DNA of 64,000 nt from Candolleomyces eurysporus (lineage: Eukaryota > Basidiomycota > Agaricomycetes > Agaricales > Psathyrellaceae), in contig JANBPK010001040.1 in NCBI GenBank assembly GCA_027579435.1, positions 124,001 through 188,000 of the forward strand, read 5' to 3'. A program made the translations under genes and the position numbers. Below, piece after piece: positions 12,340-23,226 of the stretch (positions within the stretch are counted from its first letter, which is position 1; each line of letters begins with the position of its first letter). The notes beneath the pieces were generated by a model. It saw only the letters and a program-made list of their open reading frames with translations, was not told where the DNA came from and made no database searches.

Positions 12340-12632
12340 AGAACTCGGTGTATTTGTCGAGGTTGATTTCAACATTCTCCCAGTCTCTTGTTGATTGGAT
12401 AAACTGGACGAAACCTGGTCGACCGTCGTCCATGATCCTGAGTCCGAGTCTTGCGACTTGGTCGTCAATCGACCATACTGGGGCAGATGATTTGGGGATA
12501 GTGTCGATTATCGTCAGACTCTCCTATGCGGCGTCAAGCTTCTTTGAACCGTCCAACTTGTTTTCATTCATGGAGGATATGACATCCCATTTGCCAAGGT
12601 TGCTCCTCGGATGGCCATGGACATGATGAACC
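12340..12632 (-). pseudogene. N-terminal scrap of LRR-like hypothetical family
   Basis: Read on the minus strand this gives RRIGESDDNRHYPQIICP and then RPGFVQFIQSTRDWENVEI. These match RRIKESGNAPRHLHILNP and RPGLVEFIESRRDWEKLEI of the gene at 20066-21209. The two blocks lie in different frames and the C-terminal two thirds are absent, so this is a decayed fragment. It sits upstream of the first NACHT-TPR gene. Confidence 0.75.
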
Positions 12633-13044
12633 AGGTCTGAAGAAAAACAGTGATGTTGATATACATGTATTCACGCCTACCGAGTAGAATTGACTTACCA
12701 CCAGGATTTGAGTTTCTTCTTGGACAACAACGCCCGGGCTGGCGGGAGCCCGCCATCGAACATTTCAGGCGCTGCACAGCATCCCACAGCATCCAGCCCG
12801 CACCCGTGGCACGTTGTCAGCAACTAGCTCTTTCTCGCGTCTAATTGCCCCCCTCCCCTTCTCTTCCCCACTGGCCACACTGCAGAACGACATACCCTGA
12901 GGTCTGTTAAATTTTGGGCAGACAGAAGTCCATAAGCTTGTCTGAAAGGCCACCACATAGAGAAACAGTAAGTGCAGCTACCCGATGCCCGCTGACCCAA
13001 CGAGCGATTTTTCTCCAACTAACATACTTACCTTCGATCTTCAG
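12633..13044. other. upstream region of first NACHT-TPR gene
   Basis: No gene is recognised. An AG just before the ATG at 13045 (TTCAG then ATGAAC) would allow an upstream non-coding or coding exon. I see no convincing one. Confidence 0.4.
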
Positions 13045-16000
13045 ATGAACTTATTTGAACGGTCGCAGAATACTTGTATCGAACAGTTATCCGCATATCA
13101 AGTTGAAGGAGGGCTTCATCTTCACGCTGCCCATGCCCAAGTTAACGCCGGCCATACGCCGAGTGAGCTTCTCGATATTTAACCACCTTTTCCCAGCTGG
13201 ACTGATCATATATTGTAGGCCTGTTCCAGCTCCTCCGGCCCGTTACGGATGCCTCCCATACTCGAGATCGGAAGCAGTCGCCTCCCGATTCTGTCTGCCT
13301 TCCTGGAACAAGGTTGAAGGTAGTCGGGAACCTGAACACCTGGGTGAGCAGTAATATTACGACACAAACGGAGCCTCATATACGCTGGACGCATGGATAT
13401 GTTGGGAGTGGAAAGTCCGCCATATCCCAGGAGGTCTGTGACAAGTCTGAGCGGGAGGATAGACCTGTCATAAGTTTCTTCTTCTTCCGGAATGCTGGCG
13501 ACAGGAGCAAGATATGGAGGCTTGCTACGACATTAGCAAGCCAAATGACGGGAGTCATCCCCGAGACGGAGCCTTTCATACGCGCGGCTGTGACTTCGAA
13601 TCCAGATTTGCTGAATCCAGGCGAAGCTGGGTTTTCCATAGGCGCTCGAATGCACCGTTTGGTCTATGCCCCACTCAAAGCCGCCCTTCGTGGAGGGTCA
13701 AGGGTCCTGGCGTTAGCGCGAGGCCCACTTCTCATCGTACTCGACGGACTGGACGAGTGCGACAATAAACACGAAGTTCAGGAGCTTCTCGACAGTATGC
13801 TCCTTTTCTTCAATGAAAACCCCCTCATACCCCTCCGCGTTTTCATCACGAGCAGAGTGGAACAACACATACAATCCCGCCTGAATGTTCCTGAGGTCCA
13901 GTTGGACAACCTCGTGGATCATTGCACCAACGACGACATCGCCACATTTCTGCAGGTCCTTTTCGAAGACGGATGCAGGCGGAACCCGGTCATCCAAGCA
14001 TACATTCAGCAGCACGGCGAATGGCCCACACCCAGCGACAAACAGAACCTGGTCGAGCATATCGGGGGATCGTTCATCTTCGCATCGGCAGTGTTCAAAT
14101 TCATAATGGGATCAACCTCCCAAGAGGGTCTCCCGACTACCCCCATGCATCGCCTTCCCTTGGCCCTTCAAATGAACCCCGGTCTCGATGGGCTCTACGC
14201 CCAAACATTGGCACGCTCTGAGCATCTCCCCCATTTCCCTGAAATCATCTCAACTATCGCTTTACTCGAGGCGCCACTCCCGACATCAGGACTTGCAGAG
14301 CTCCTTGGAATCGACACCTACGAGGTTATCAACGTCCTCGTAAATTTGCAGGCGATCATCCAGGTCCCAGGCACCGACGACATGCCTGTTACACTTTGCC
14401 ATACCTCCCTCCGAGACTTTCTGACCACACAAAGTCGATCGAGCCATTTCTTTGCACAGCCATCCCATCATGTTCGCCTCTTCCTCCGTTGTCTCGAATG
14501 CAAACTCAAGCTTTGTCGGCAAAACCCCGGCTCATTCCATGGAACTGAAGACCACACACCGGCTGTTGATTACGCCCTCGGATACTCAACGGTTCATTTG
14601 AACAGAGGGGAAGGCCTTTTCGAGTTGTCGGAGTCGAATTCTACTGTCCAGTTGTGTCGTGAGGCACTCGAACTCTGCCCAGGAACCCCAGAGCTGATCC
14701 TTGAATTAGCCAACGCAACATGTAGTCGGGCCATACACACAGGGTCTCTGGTGGAACTTGAGGAAGCCATTGCACTGTACCGCAAAGGGCTCGGACCTCA
14801 ACCATCACCCCATCCGACCCTCTCATGGTCACTCAATAGTCTTGGCAGTGCCCTTCTGAATCGATATCGACACAATGGGACCTTCAATGACCTTGAGGAA
14901 GCCATATCCCTGCTTCGTGAAGCGCTTTCCCTTCGACCAGCACCCCATTCAGATCGCTTTTCATCACTGAACAATCTCAGCAATGCACTCCTAGATCGCT
15001 ATCGGTGCACAAGAATCATAGCCGACCGCGATGAGGCCGTTTCGCTATATCAGGAAGCGCTCGAACTCCGACCGCTGCTCCATGCAGACCGTTTACTAGC
15101 ACTCAATAATCTCTGCCAGGTGCTGCTAGACCGCTATTACTACACGAGAAGCACAGCTGACCTTGAGAAGGTTATTTCGATATACCGTGAAGCGCTGAAA
15201 CTTCCCTCATCACTTCATCCGGGTCGCCCAGTATCACTCTACCACCTCGGTCGTGCGCTCCAGGACAGTTGTGACTCCACAGGGAATATTGCCGATCTTG
15301 ACGAGGCCATTTTGCTATACCGTGAACCGCTCGAACTTCTTCAACCGCCTCATCCAGGCCGGCCAGCATCGCTCTACAAGCTCGGCAGTGCACTTCAAGA
15401 CCGTTATGACTGCACAGGGAATATTGCCGATCTCGACGAAGCCATTTTGCTTTACCGTGAATCTCTCGAACCTCTTGAACCACCTCATCCAGGTCGTCTA
15501 GCATCGCTCCACACTCTCGGCATCGCACTCCTGGACCGTTACGACCGCGCGGGAACCATGGCTGACCTTGAGGAAACTATTTCCCTGTATCGCGAAGCAC
15601 TTGAACATGTACCATCACCCCATCCAGACCGCTCAGCAACGCTCGACAATCTTTCCAGTGCGCTCCTGGATCGCTATCAGCTCACAAGAACCATAGCTGA
15701 CCTCGAGGAAGTCATCTCTTTGTATCGTGAAGCTCTCAAGCTCAGACCATCGCCTCATCCAAATCGCCCGCAGTCCCTCAACAATCTGGCTACAACACTC
15801 CTTTATCGCTATCAGAGCGTAGGAGCTATGGCTGACCTCGAGGAAGCTATTCTACTGTGTCGCGAAGCGCTCAAACCGGGATCGTCGTCCCATTCAGATC
15901 GCTCACATGCGCAAACACTGAACAACCTCGGCGAGGCACTCACGTATCGTTACTTCCATACGCAATCTGTGGCCGACCTTGACGAAGCTGTTTCCCGCCT

Positions 16001-16316
16001 TCGTGAAGCACTGGCACTTCTCCCATCGCCTCATCCAGGTCGCCCAGCCCCACTTGGTAGTCTTGTCATATCGCTCGAAGCCATGTACGACGAACGCTGT
16101 GAACTCCCCCACCTCCAAGAAACAATAGACCACTGTCAGGAGCTTCTGGCTTATTATTATCCTGTTGGGCACAAGGATCGGGCTGAATGGCTCAGTCTTT
16201 TGGCCTCTTTCCTCCAAATGCGCTTTGACGCGATAGGGCAAGGAGAAGATCTCGCCGAGATCAAACAGCTGATGGAAGAGGCAAACCAACTATCTCCGCC
16301 TTCCTCCGCAACTTAG
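13045..16316 (+). CDS. NACHT-TPR STAND protein (fungal NLR-like), nine-repeat form
   Basis: Two exons, 13045-13162 and 13219-16316, give 1071 residues. A short N-terminal segment (SQNTCIEQLSAYQVEG, about residues 7-22) precedes an NTPase with Walker A GYVGSGKS (about residues 99-106) and Walker B LLIVLDGLDEC (about 210-220). A helical middle follows, then about nine 45-residue TPR-like units from near residue 570 to 985, and a degenerate end. Each unit carries the pattern LNNLxxALLDRY...ADLEEAISLYREAL. Fungal STAND proteins of this build are thought to act as intracellular receptors in non-self recognition or cell death, with NTP-driven oligomerisation; no ligand can be read from the sequence. 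Units four and five are almost identical in DNA at a 135-bp period, so the array is being homogenised. Its paralogue is at 52669-55206. Confidence 0.9.
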
Positions 16317-16607
16317 TCGTACCTAGGAGGCAGCAAGGAGGTAGGAGGATCCTTGGACAGTAACGTGAACTTGTAGGAGAAGGTGGTTCTTTATTCGAGT
16401 TGATTGTCCCGTAACAGCCTGAAAGCCGGCGAGATCAAAACTACATTACAACATTCCGAGCAATGTACAGGATAGAAGATTTAAACATCATAATATTTAA
16501 CGTATAATCGGCAAGGTTAGCTTGTTGAGCGAGATATGGAATTGTCGGAAAGCTGGACTCAGCCGCATCGCATTTCGGTCCCCTTCCGAGTCAACCATTA
16601 AGCAAGG

Positions 16608-16690
16608 TCACCTCCGCACGGTCCGGCATTCCGTCAGAAGACTTCTAATGAATTCCATTGTAACGTCGGGCGCCTGAGCGACAAGCTGGA
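16608..16690 (-). pseudogene. C-terminal scrap of LRR-like hypothetical family
   Basis: The minus strand encodes SLQLVAQAPDVTMEFIRSL, matching SLRLVVDAPDVTAKFVMSL near the end of the gene at 20066-21209. It directly abuts an oppositely oriented oxidoreductase fragment at 16698, which marks a rearrangement joint. Confidence 0.7.
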
Positions 16691-16697
16691 GGGACCA

Positions 16698-17005
16698 ACT
16701 CAACAGCTGTTCTGGGCTGCGGGTGGTACCAGTCTCACACCGTTCTTCGTCGTACTTCCCGATGTACGAAACAAATCTTGGGATATTATCTTTGCGCTCT
16801 CTACACGGGAACCTCAAATTCTCCTCCCGCTCGTCGAAAGGGTGTTGACAGCAAACCTAAATTGCGTGCGATCACACCTCCGTTTTCACTCATGGACGCA
16901 TTACTGCCTCTCTGACTTTCCAATCGTCGTTCGACTCGGATATCACCTACCACGCAGAGAGGTTGGAAGAAAGATGGTTTGTTCCAAATACAGAGATGAT
17001 CTTAC
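16698..17005 (+). pseudogene. internal/C-terminal scrap of FMN/FAD oxidoreductase
   Basis: It begins TQQLFWAAGG, then SWDIIFALSTREPQILLPLV, matching the NAD-binding half of the oxidoreductase at 4493-6596. The later part has SSFDSDITYHAERLEERWF in a shifted frame. The rest of the gene and the final CGPAE motif are missing. It lies about 490 bp upstream of the right P450 copy on the same strand. Confidence 0.8.
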
Positions 17006-17492
17006 CATAACGGTAGTGGATTCTGAGAATGGCTTCAGTATATTGAGCTTTCTTGGTAAATCAGACGGTGCGGCGCGGCTGACGTCCATATGATCCTTCT
17101 ATATCCTTGCTTCAGAGAAGGCCAAGTTCGCGCGTCCGCCCCAAGCTTTTCTCTTGCTGGAAAGGTGGGCTCGTCATAGCTCCCATAACCGTTATACTTC
17201 CTGTTGTTATTGTTACTGAGACTCTCTTTCATCTTCTTAAGCGCGCCGCTCGCGCGAGGGGAGGGGGAAGCTAGGTTTGAAGCTTGAAGCATGGCCATAC
17301 GACGATGAAACCTTCATGACCAAACAACTGCATCGTTACTTCTTTCGCTAAAAAGGAAGAATTATGAATGCCGTCGAAACAACAAAGAATCATCATGCAT
17401 TGATCATAATCAAACTCGCACAGCAGTTCTTAGAGCGTACTCCCAGCCCTCTCAAGCTGGTTCTTCTTCATTACCCACTGTGTTTCCATACT
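17006..17492. other. upstream region of right P450
   Basis: From about 17405 the sequence resembles the region upstream of the left P450 start (shared KLAQQ...ER reading). No gene or clear TATA box was found. Confidence 0.4.
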
Positions 17493-19464
17493 ATGTGGGG
17501 GTCCTTCATCTTTCTTTCGCTTGGAGTTGGACTTGTTTTGTTCGTGAAATCCTTCTGTTACAGAAAGCGGAATCCCCGTAATCTGCCCCTACCGCCTGGT
17601 CCCAAAGGCCTCCCCCTTCTGGGTAACATGTTTCAATTTCCGCAGGTTCTTCCATGGGAAGGGTACGCCAAACTCTGCGAAGAATACGGTAACCTGTACT
17701 TACCTGCCAGTGCCACCGAGTCTTACTGACGTCCTCTTCCACAGGTGACATGATTTATATGAAAGCACCTGGCCAGGGTATCTTAGTCTTGGGTTCCCAA
17801 CGACGTACTGTCGACTTGCTGGACAAGAGGGCCGCGAACTATTCAGATCGCCTTGTCTTCCCTATCACAGAGTTGTAAGCGATAATCCCTATCAAACTGG
17901 TTACTATCGCTCATGCCGTCATGTTTCGTCAATCAGAATGGATTTTACTTGGAACCTCGGTCTAATGCCCTATGGTATTAGGTGGAGGCAACACCGCCGT
18001 GCTTTTCACCAATACCTCAACAATACCGCTGTGAAACTGTATCACCCAATCATGCACGAGGAGACGAGGGCTTTCCTACGTAAGGTCAAGTCGCAACCCG
18101 ATGATATTTATGAGCATGTGCAATTGTACGTGACTCAATTCTCTCAAACACATTCATGAGCTGATCACGCCGCGACTCTGCTGCACATCAAATGATAAGT
18201 TTGTTCGGGACGGAGATTATGCGTGTGGCGTATGGCTTTGACGACATTAGGCGAAACGAAACACTTATTCACAATGCTGAAGCACTTATTTTGGGCTTCT
18301 TTGAAGCAGTCGTCCCTGGCAGATTTCTTGTCAACATTTTCCCCTCCCTCAGATATGTACCCTCCTGGCTTCCTGGAACTGGGTTCAAGAGATTTTTCAG
18401 CGACCTATCTCAGATCAGCTTCAAGACTTTGTATCCACCATTCGAAGAGGCAAAACATGACTTTGTAAGTTGCATTTCCAAGCATACCTTTTATTGATGT
18501 CACGAAACACTATTCAGGCGAACGGAAAGAAAGGCAGCCACCCTAGTATTGCTGCGAGCCTCATTGATAAGCTACCTGAAGACGACAATGTCAACCGTGT
18601 CGAGCAGGAGAGCATAGCACGAAACGTTTGCGGCGTAGCGTATATAGGTAAGTTGATTTCTGCTGTGTAGGACCGCGAGATGTGAGTTCACAGCGTGCCC
18701 TCAACAGGTGGCGCTGAAACCACTGTTAGCCTTGCTTTGGCTCTTTTACACGTACTTGCTAGCTGTCCGGATGTGCAAAGCAAGGCTCAAGCGGAAATCG
18801 ATTCCGTTGTTGGTCCGGATCGGTTGCCAGGTGTGACTGATATCCAGGACTTGCCGTACGTCCATGCTATAGTCAAGGAGGTTAGCAGATGGTTTACGGT
18901 TCTTCCACTCGGTGAGTTTCGGCCTAGCCCGTTTATCTTCTTGGTCGACCTTCGTCCATTAACACTCTCCGTGAATTCATGATTCATAGGTGTACCCCAC
19001 TCCAATTCTGAGGATGACGAGTACGACGGTTTTTTTTATTCCGAAAGGATCTATCATCTTTCAGAACAACTGGTTAGATCAATTACGATGCCTTGAAGCT
19101 TTCCAAAAAGTGAAATGAACATGAAAATAGGGCTATAATGCATAATCCGGACGTTTTCGACAAACCTTTCGAGTTTATTCCTGAACGTTACATCAAGGAC
19201 GGCCAGATAGACTCATCTGTTCCAGACGCTGAGACTGCTGCTTTTGGACATGGCCGTCGGTACGCTCTGAGAACCCCATATTGTGTGAACCGATACTCAC
19301 AGGCTTCCTATTGTAGAATCTGTCCAGGGCGTCATTTCAGTAACGACGCATTGTTTTTCATGGCGGCGTCTTTTCTCGCGACTTATACTATCACCGCCCC
19401 GGAAGACGAGGAAGGAAACATTGCCCCAATGAAGCTCGAGTCGCGGAATCCATCAGTCAAGTAA
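17493..19464 (+). CDS. cytochrome P450 monooxygenase, right copy (one-base frame break)
   Basis: Inverted paralogue of the gene at 1200-3171. Exons: 17493-17688, 17745-17874, 17937-18125, 18200-18464, 18518-18647, 18708-18911, 18990-19072, 19131-19259 and 19317-19464. They total 1474 nt; removing one T gives 1473 nt, i.e. 490 residues, the same length as the left copy. Motifs: anchor MWGSFIFLS, LPLPPGPKGLPLLGN, GGAETT, ExxR (EVSR), FIPERY and haem loop FGHGRRICPG. The break is at 19030-19037, where eight T residues replace the seven needed to read DGFFIPKGSIIFQNNW. The left copy reads that block without a break. Every other exon is open with good splice sites, so a homopolymer error is the likeliest cause. 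Function as for the left copy: an ER haem monooxygenase with unknown substrate. Confidence 0.88.
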
Positions 19465-20065
19465 GGTGTCTTCTTTATCTAGCCGACGGTAGCTGAATGG
19501 ACTTTTGGTACTCGTGCATCAAGCAAACCCGCCCCATTCAAGTGCCAAATTACTTTGAGGCCGGGACGCGAACGCCTCCTCTCGGAGTAAATCAATCAGG
19601 GGTTACCAATTGCTATGCTCATTGTGCTTTTATGATCGTGACCAATGTTTGCCTGCGCAACGTTTGTTGCTAGCTGTAATGTATCATCCTAACGCGCATT
19701 TGCACTTTCACCTCTTCGCTGAGATCACTATCGAACTACAGAGCAGCTAGCTACGTTGGCGGGGTCAAATGTCCGCTATATTTTTCCCCAACTATGCGAG
19801 AAGATGATCGGCTATTATAATACTGTCTTTGCTAGCCGAACCCTCGCTTCATCTGATGCAACGATTCAATAGACTTGAAGCTGCGGACTTTTGCTTTGTG
19901 GCGCGGTGGGTTTTCAAAACGGAGCCCTCCATACTGGCCAACGCTCTTCATGATTCAACCTACGACAACGGTACATGTACAGTATTCTCAAAAAATTGCT
20001 GGTATAGAGATAAGATATAAAGGCACCAGTAGGCGAAAGAAATTAGGATGTCAAAAATGCTGGAC
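19465..20065. other. 3' flank of right P450, no gene
   Basis: Up to about 19715 this is homologous to the 3' flank of the left P450 (about 950-1199), so the duplicated segment extends past the coding region. The part at 19721-19845 is a dispersed repeat. No gene is recognised in the remainder. Confidence 0.6.
19721..19845 (+). repeat. dispersed direct repeat, copy A
   Basis: It starts GAGATCACT and contains GGGTCAAATG and ATGCGAGAAG; it ends in a GACCCTC-like block. The same order of blocks recurs at 23227-23357 in the same orientation. The nature of the element is unknown. Confidence 0.6.
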
Positions 20066-21209
20066 TCAAGCCTCGAGGGCGTCTCGGCCAGAACTCCCGG
20101 CCGAATTTATGATGGCCTCCACAAGTTTAGGCATTCGAAGGCTCATGACAAACTTCGCCGTCACATCAGGCGCATCTACGACAAGCCGAAGAGACTTGAG
20201 AGACGGGGTCGCCTTCAAAAGACGACGAAGCGTGTCCTTCTTCAACTGCATGCGTTCGACGTCCACGCATAGGTGGCGAACATGGCACCTTGATCGCTGG
20301 AAGCACGAATGAAGTGAGTTGATGAAAGAGTCGTCATAGGAGGACCAGGGACTATCCGTGATCTCGAGTCGCCTGAGCGCGGGAAGCTGAAGTTTGTCCA
20401 TGAACGATGTGGTGAACTCGAACCAGGGGGAAAGGTTAGCATGGATGGAAACATGGCGAAGGGAAGGCGCTGTGACCATTGTGCTGTTTCCGGGGTCGGT
20501 GCTATCATATTCCTCCGGCACGCGGAGGCGGAAAGTTTGCAGAGAGCTGCACTGGCTCAGGATATCCAGGTACATGGAGAACGGATCTTCAAGCATCTCG
20601 AGCGTGAGGCTTCTGAGCTGAGCCCACGGAAGTGTCCACCCCTCCAGCTTGCACACCTTTAGGTGAAGCTTGACATTTCGTAGCATGGGAAAGCCTTCCT
20701 CCGTCATGCATACTGGCCCACATTCTACGCGATCCTCGCCGTCTGGGGGGGGTATTGTACACGTCGGTGAACAATGACAAAGTCCGCAACTGTTTCCACG
20801 TATCCAGCGACAGCAGTGTTTGCTGTCCACGGTAGGGGAAGATGAGCCTGACAAAGTCGGGGTATTCGCCGAGGTCAATTTCAAGCTTCTCCCAGTCTCT
20901 TCTTGACTCGATGAATTCAACAAGACCAGGGCGTGGTATATAGGGGTCCACCGTAAGCCCATCTCGAGTTTCCCATGACTCTGCATTTTCTTCGTCGATC
21001 ATACCCGGGTTGAGGATGTGAAGATGGCGTGGAGCATTTCCAGATTCCTTTATGCGGCGACGAGCTTCTTCGTATATCCCTTCCTCTTCGTATACCCCTT
21101 CCGAGTCATCGTCATGATCACCAAAGTTGAGGAAGATATATCCCGGTTGGCGAAGTTGTTTCTCGAACGGTAACATGATTGTCTGTGCTGAGGAGAACCG
21201 TTTAGACAT
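20066..21209 (-). CDS. LRR-like hypothetical protein (one-base frame break)
   Basis: Single-exon gene read from ATG at 21209. It is 1144 nt as given; removing one base leaves 380 residues. The break is a run of eight G at 20745-20752; seven would join YNTPP to DGEDRVECGPVCMTEEGFPML. The paralogue at 24362-25471 is intact at this site (NMPPEGEDSFDCGVLCM). Shared features are an acidic N-terminal part, PRHLHIL, RPGLVEFIESRRDWE, and a C-terminal half rich in spaced Leu/Pro such as LPALRRLEI and TPSLKSLRLVV, as in the leucine-rich tails of fungal F-box proteins. No F-box is seen. Function unknown; a protein-interaction role is inference. At least three decayed pieces of this family lie nearby. 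Confidence 0.75.
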
Positions 21210-21654
21210 AAATTATACTTTGAGAGAAAAGTTCGCTTACTTTAAGCGGAGTAAACGTTCTGCGCGTTATTTAACACAACCTTAGGGACGGCCTACAATA
21301 GGTGCGTGGAGGTTTCCTTGGAAAGTTGGACATGCGCGACCGGCACTTCGCGAGGCTTGGCCTGATCGGCATGAGTACACAACGTCATACAAATATCCCT
21401 CCGCCGGGTGCACTGGCATCTGCTGGACCTTGAGCCTCGCTCTACCTCGACTGGCCTAGCTTAGCCCAAGTTTCTGTAGCGCGATCCATTGCACCAGCGA
21501 CAGCCTTTTTCTCTTGCTTCTCCTCTAGAACCTTGACCAACGAGTCTACATTGTCGCCTCTGCGAGTCTCGCTGTCCGAAGCCTCTCGTTTCCGCCTTTT
21601 TCTTAATTTTCGTATTGGAACACGCCGGAGGCCCTTTCCAATCTCGCTCGGGAT
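21210..21654. other. intergenic, no gene recognised
   Basis: A basic, Lys/Arg-rich minus-strand open frame crosses this stretch into 21993. Its opposite strand carries the pseudogene piece at 21655-21900, so I treat the frame as a shadow. Confidence 0.4.
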
Positions 21655-21900
21655 TTGAACGACTTTGCACAAGGGGAAATCAATCTTGATTTGAAGAAAG
21701 ACGCCGGGGAGCTTCGAGAGAAAACAGTATTCGCAACCTTTCCGTGGACTGAAAATACAAAGCCGAGCAAGGAAACTATCGACTACCTCTTGAAGTCGAT
21801 CCCTCCTACCCAGTCTCTTCACCTCGGTGTCGCTGACGCGCACAGTGAAATTTGTTAGGAGCGCCGTAAGTTGCGGAGGTAACCTTGCTTGTTCCAGAAG
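21655..21900 (+). pseudogene. C-terminal scrap of LRR-like family, 5' of the partial Num1 copy
   Basis: On the plus strand KETIDYLLKSIPPTQSLHLGV matches KETICRLLKSVPSLRSLHLAV of the gene at 24362-25471. A frame change then gives VKFVRSAV, matching the RKYVRSL block. Its order and orientation before a partial Num1-type copy mirror the intact pair at 24.4-32.4 kb. Confidence 0.7.
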
Positions 21901-22159
21901 AGGTCTGAAAATTGAAGTACGGTGGGACTCAGCCGGCAGTCCTAGGTAGATATCATCAATAACGGCAAGTCCAGCTTTCCGTCCATATTCCACATCTTAC
22001 TTGGCTATCTGACCTTGCCGATTGTACGGTCATCCTTGTGTTGTAAATTCTGTAATATTCATTGGAAGTTTGAATTGCAGCTTTATTCGACATCGGCGGC
22101 CTCCGGGTCGTTATTGAGTTGTCGTTATTCATATATTCATAGCCTGAGAATTTTTGTTC

Positions 22160-22850
22160 CAAAATGTATCATCCAACAGCACTGGGCGCCGACTAGTAGG
22201 TGATTGTCACATTGAGGCTCCTACCGTTGACCACCTTCGCGACGAGATGCATGATCGCCCTAGCAAGTCAGGCACTTCGGCCGCCGCCCAGTCTCGCCCT
22301 CCGAAAAACGCATCCAGAAGGGCGGACGATGTTGGTACGTGCTGGGGCCGTTCTAACGTTTCCCTTGATCGACTTTGGATGTAGAGTTCTCCTTTGAGAT
22401 CGGCAGCGGTCTTCTGGCTGAAGTCCGTCGCCTGCAGTCCCTTCTTGCTGAGCGTGATAAAACCATTCAAGATCTGAAGGAAGAAAAGGATGACCTGGAT
22501 AAGACACTAGAGACCCTGCGAGGCACACTTCGCCAGCAAGAGCAACAATCCAGTATGTTACATTCAGCTCCATGTTCGGCGGACGGAATCTGAAAACATC
22601 ACGATCTCTAGACACGTTGAGGGAAGAGAATTGGAATTTGGAAGTTACCGTTCAAGATCTCCGCAACGCGCTTGCCGCCCACCGAGAGAGCAAACTCGAA
22701 GTCGAGGTCAAGAAACTCAACCGACACCTCACCTCTATGCAAGACCACTTTGACCAGTTCAAGAACGAGGCCGAAATTCTGCAAACCCATCTCGAGGAGC
22801 TTAAAGTTACACGCGAAACCGATATTGCTCAAGCCAGGACAGTCGTGTAG
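22160..22850 (+). pseudogene. partial duplicate of Num1-type gene (exons 2 to 4 only)
   Basis: Blocks match the Num1-type gene at 26448 in order: an exon-2-like piece (DEMHDRPSKSGTSAAAQSR), an exon-3-like piece at about 22384-22553 (EIGSGLLAEVRRLQSLLAER), and the start of exon 4 at about 22611-22850 (EVEVKKLNRHLTSMQDHF). Introns remain at the same places with GT..AG ends. It lacks the first exon and everything after the coiled coil, including the PH domain, and ends in a stop after AQARTVV. The pieces are open, so a short coiled-coil product is possible, but a truncated duplicate is the better reading. Confidence 0.85.
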
Positions 22851-23029
22851 CGATGTGTGGATGTTTTCTCATAGGTTAGACGGATTTATTTCCCTGGATC
22901 TCGAATTTAGAACAATGTCCCAATGAAAAGCGGCTGGAAGACGACTAAAGGAAACCCGCCGTCAGATGACACCAAGAGTCTGGCACTATTTCGCGCCATT
23001 TCTATATCATCTGCCCAGGTATCGTCGAT

Positions 23030-23202
23030 GAACAAGCAGATTCGTCACACTCTAAGTGCGCTCCGAGATGCGCTTACAGAGGGTTTGCCCGATTTGCTGA
23101 ATGAACTCAACGTTCCCTACAAAACAGTACTCTCACTCCGGTCTCTCCGCCTGGTCCTAGACGCGGCGAAGGTGAAAGAAATTTTCATTAAGATTTGTTA
23201 AG
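23030..23202 (+). pseudogene. C-terminal scrap of LRR-like family, 3' of the partial Num1 copy
   Basis: The frame ending TVLSLRSLRLVLDAAKVKEIF and a stop resembles PSLKSLRLVVDAPDVTAKF of the gene at 20066-21209. Only the last fifth of the family is present. Confidence 0.55.
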
Positions 23203-23226
23203 AGCCTTTGAATGTCTAAGTTTGTA

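Noticed and set aside
21442..21993. Basic minus-strand open frame of 183 codons
   Set aside because: The opposite strand carries a recognisable LRR-like scrap over part of it, so this strand is probably antisense.
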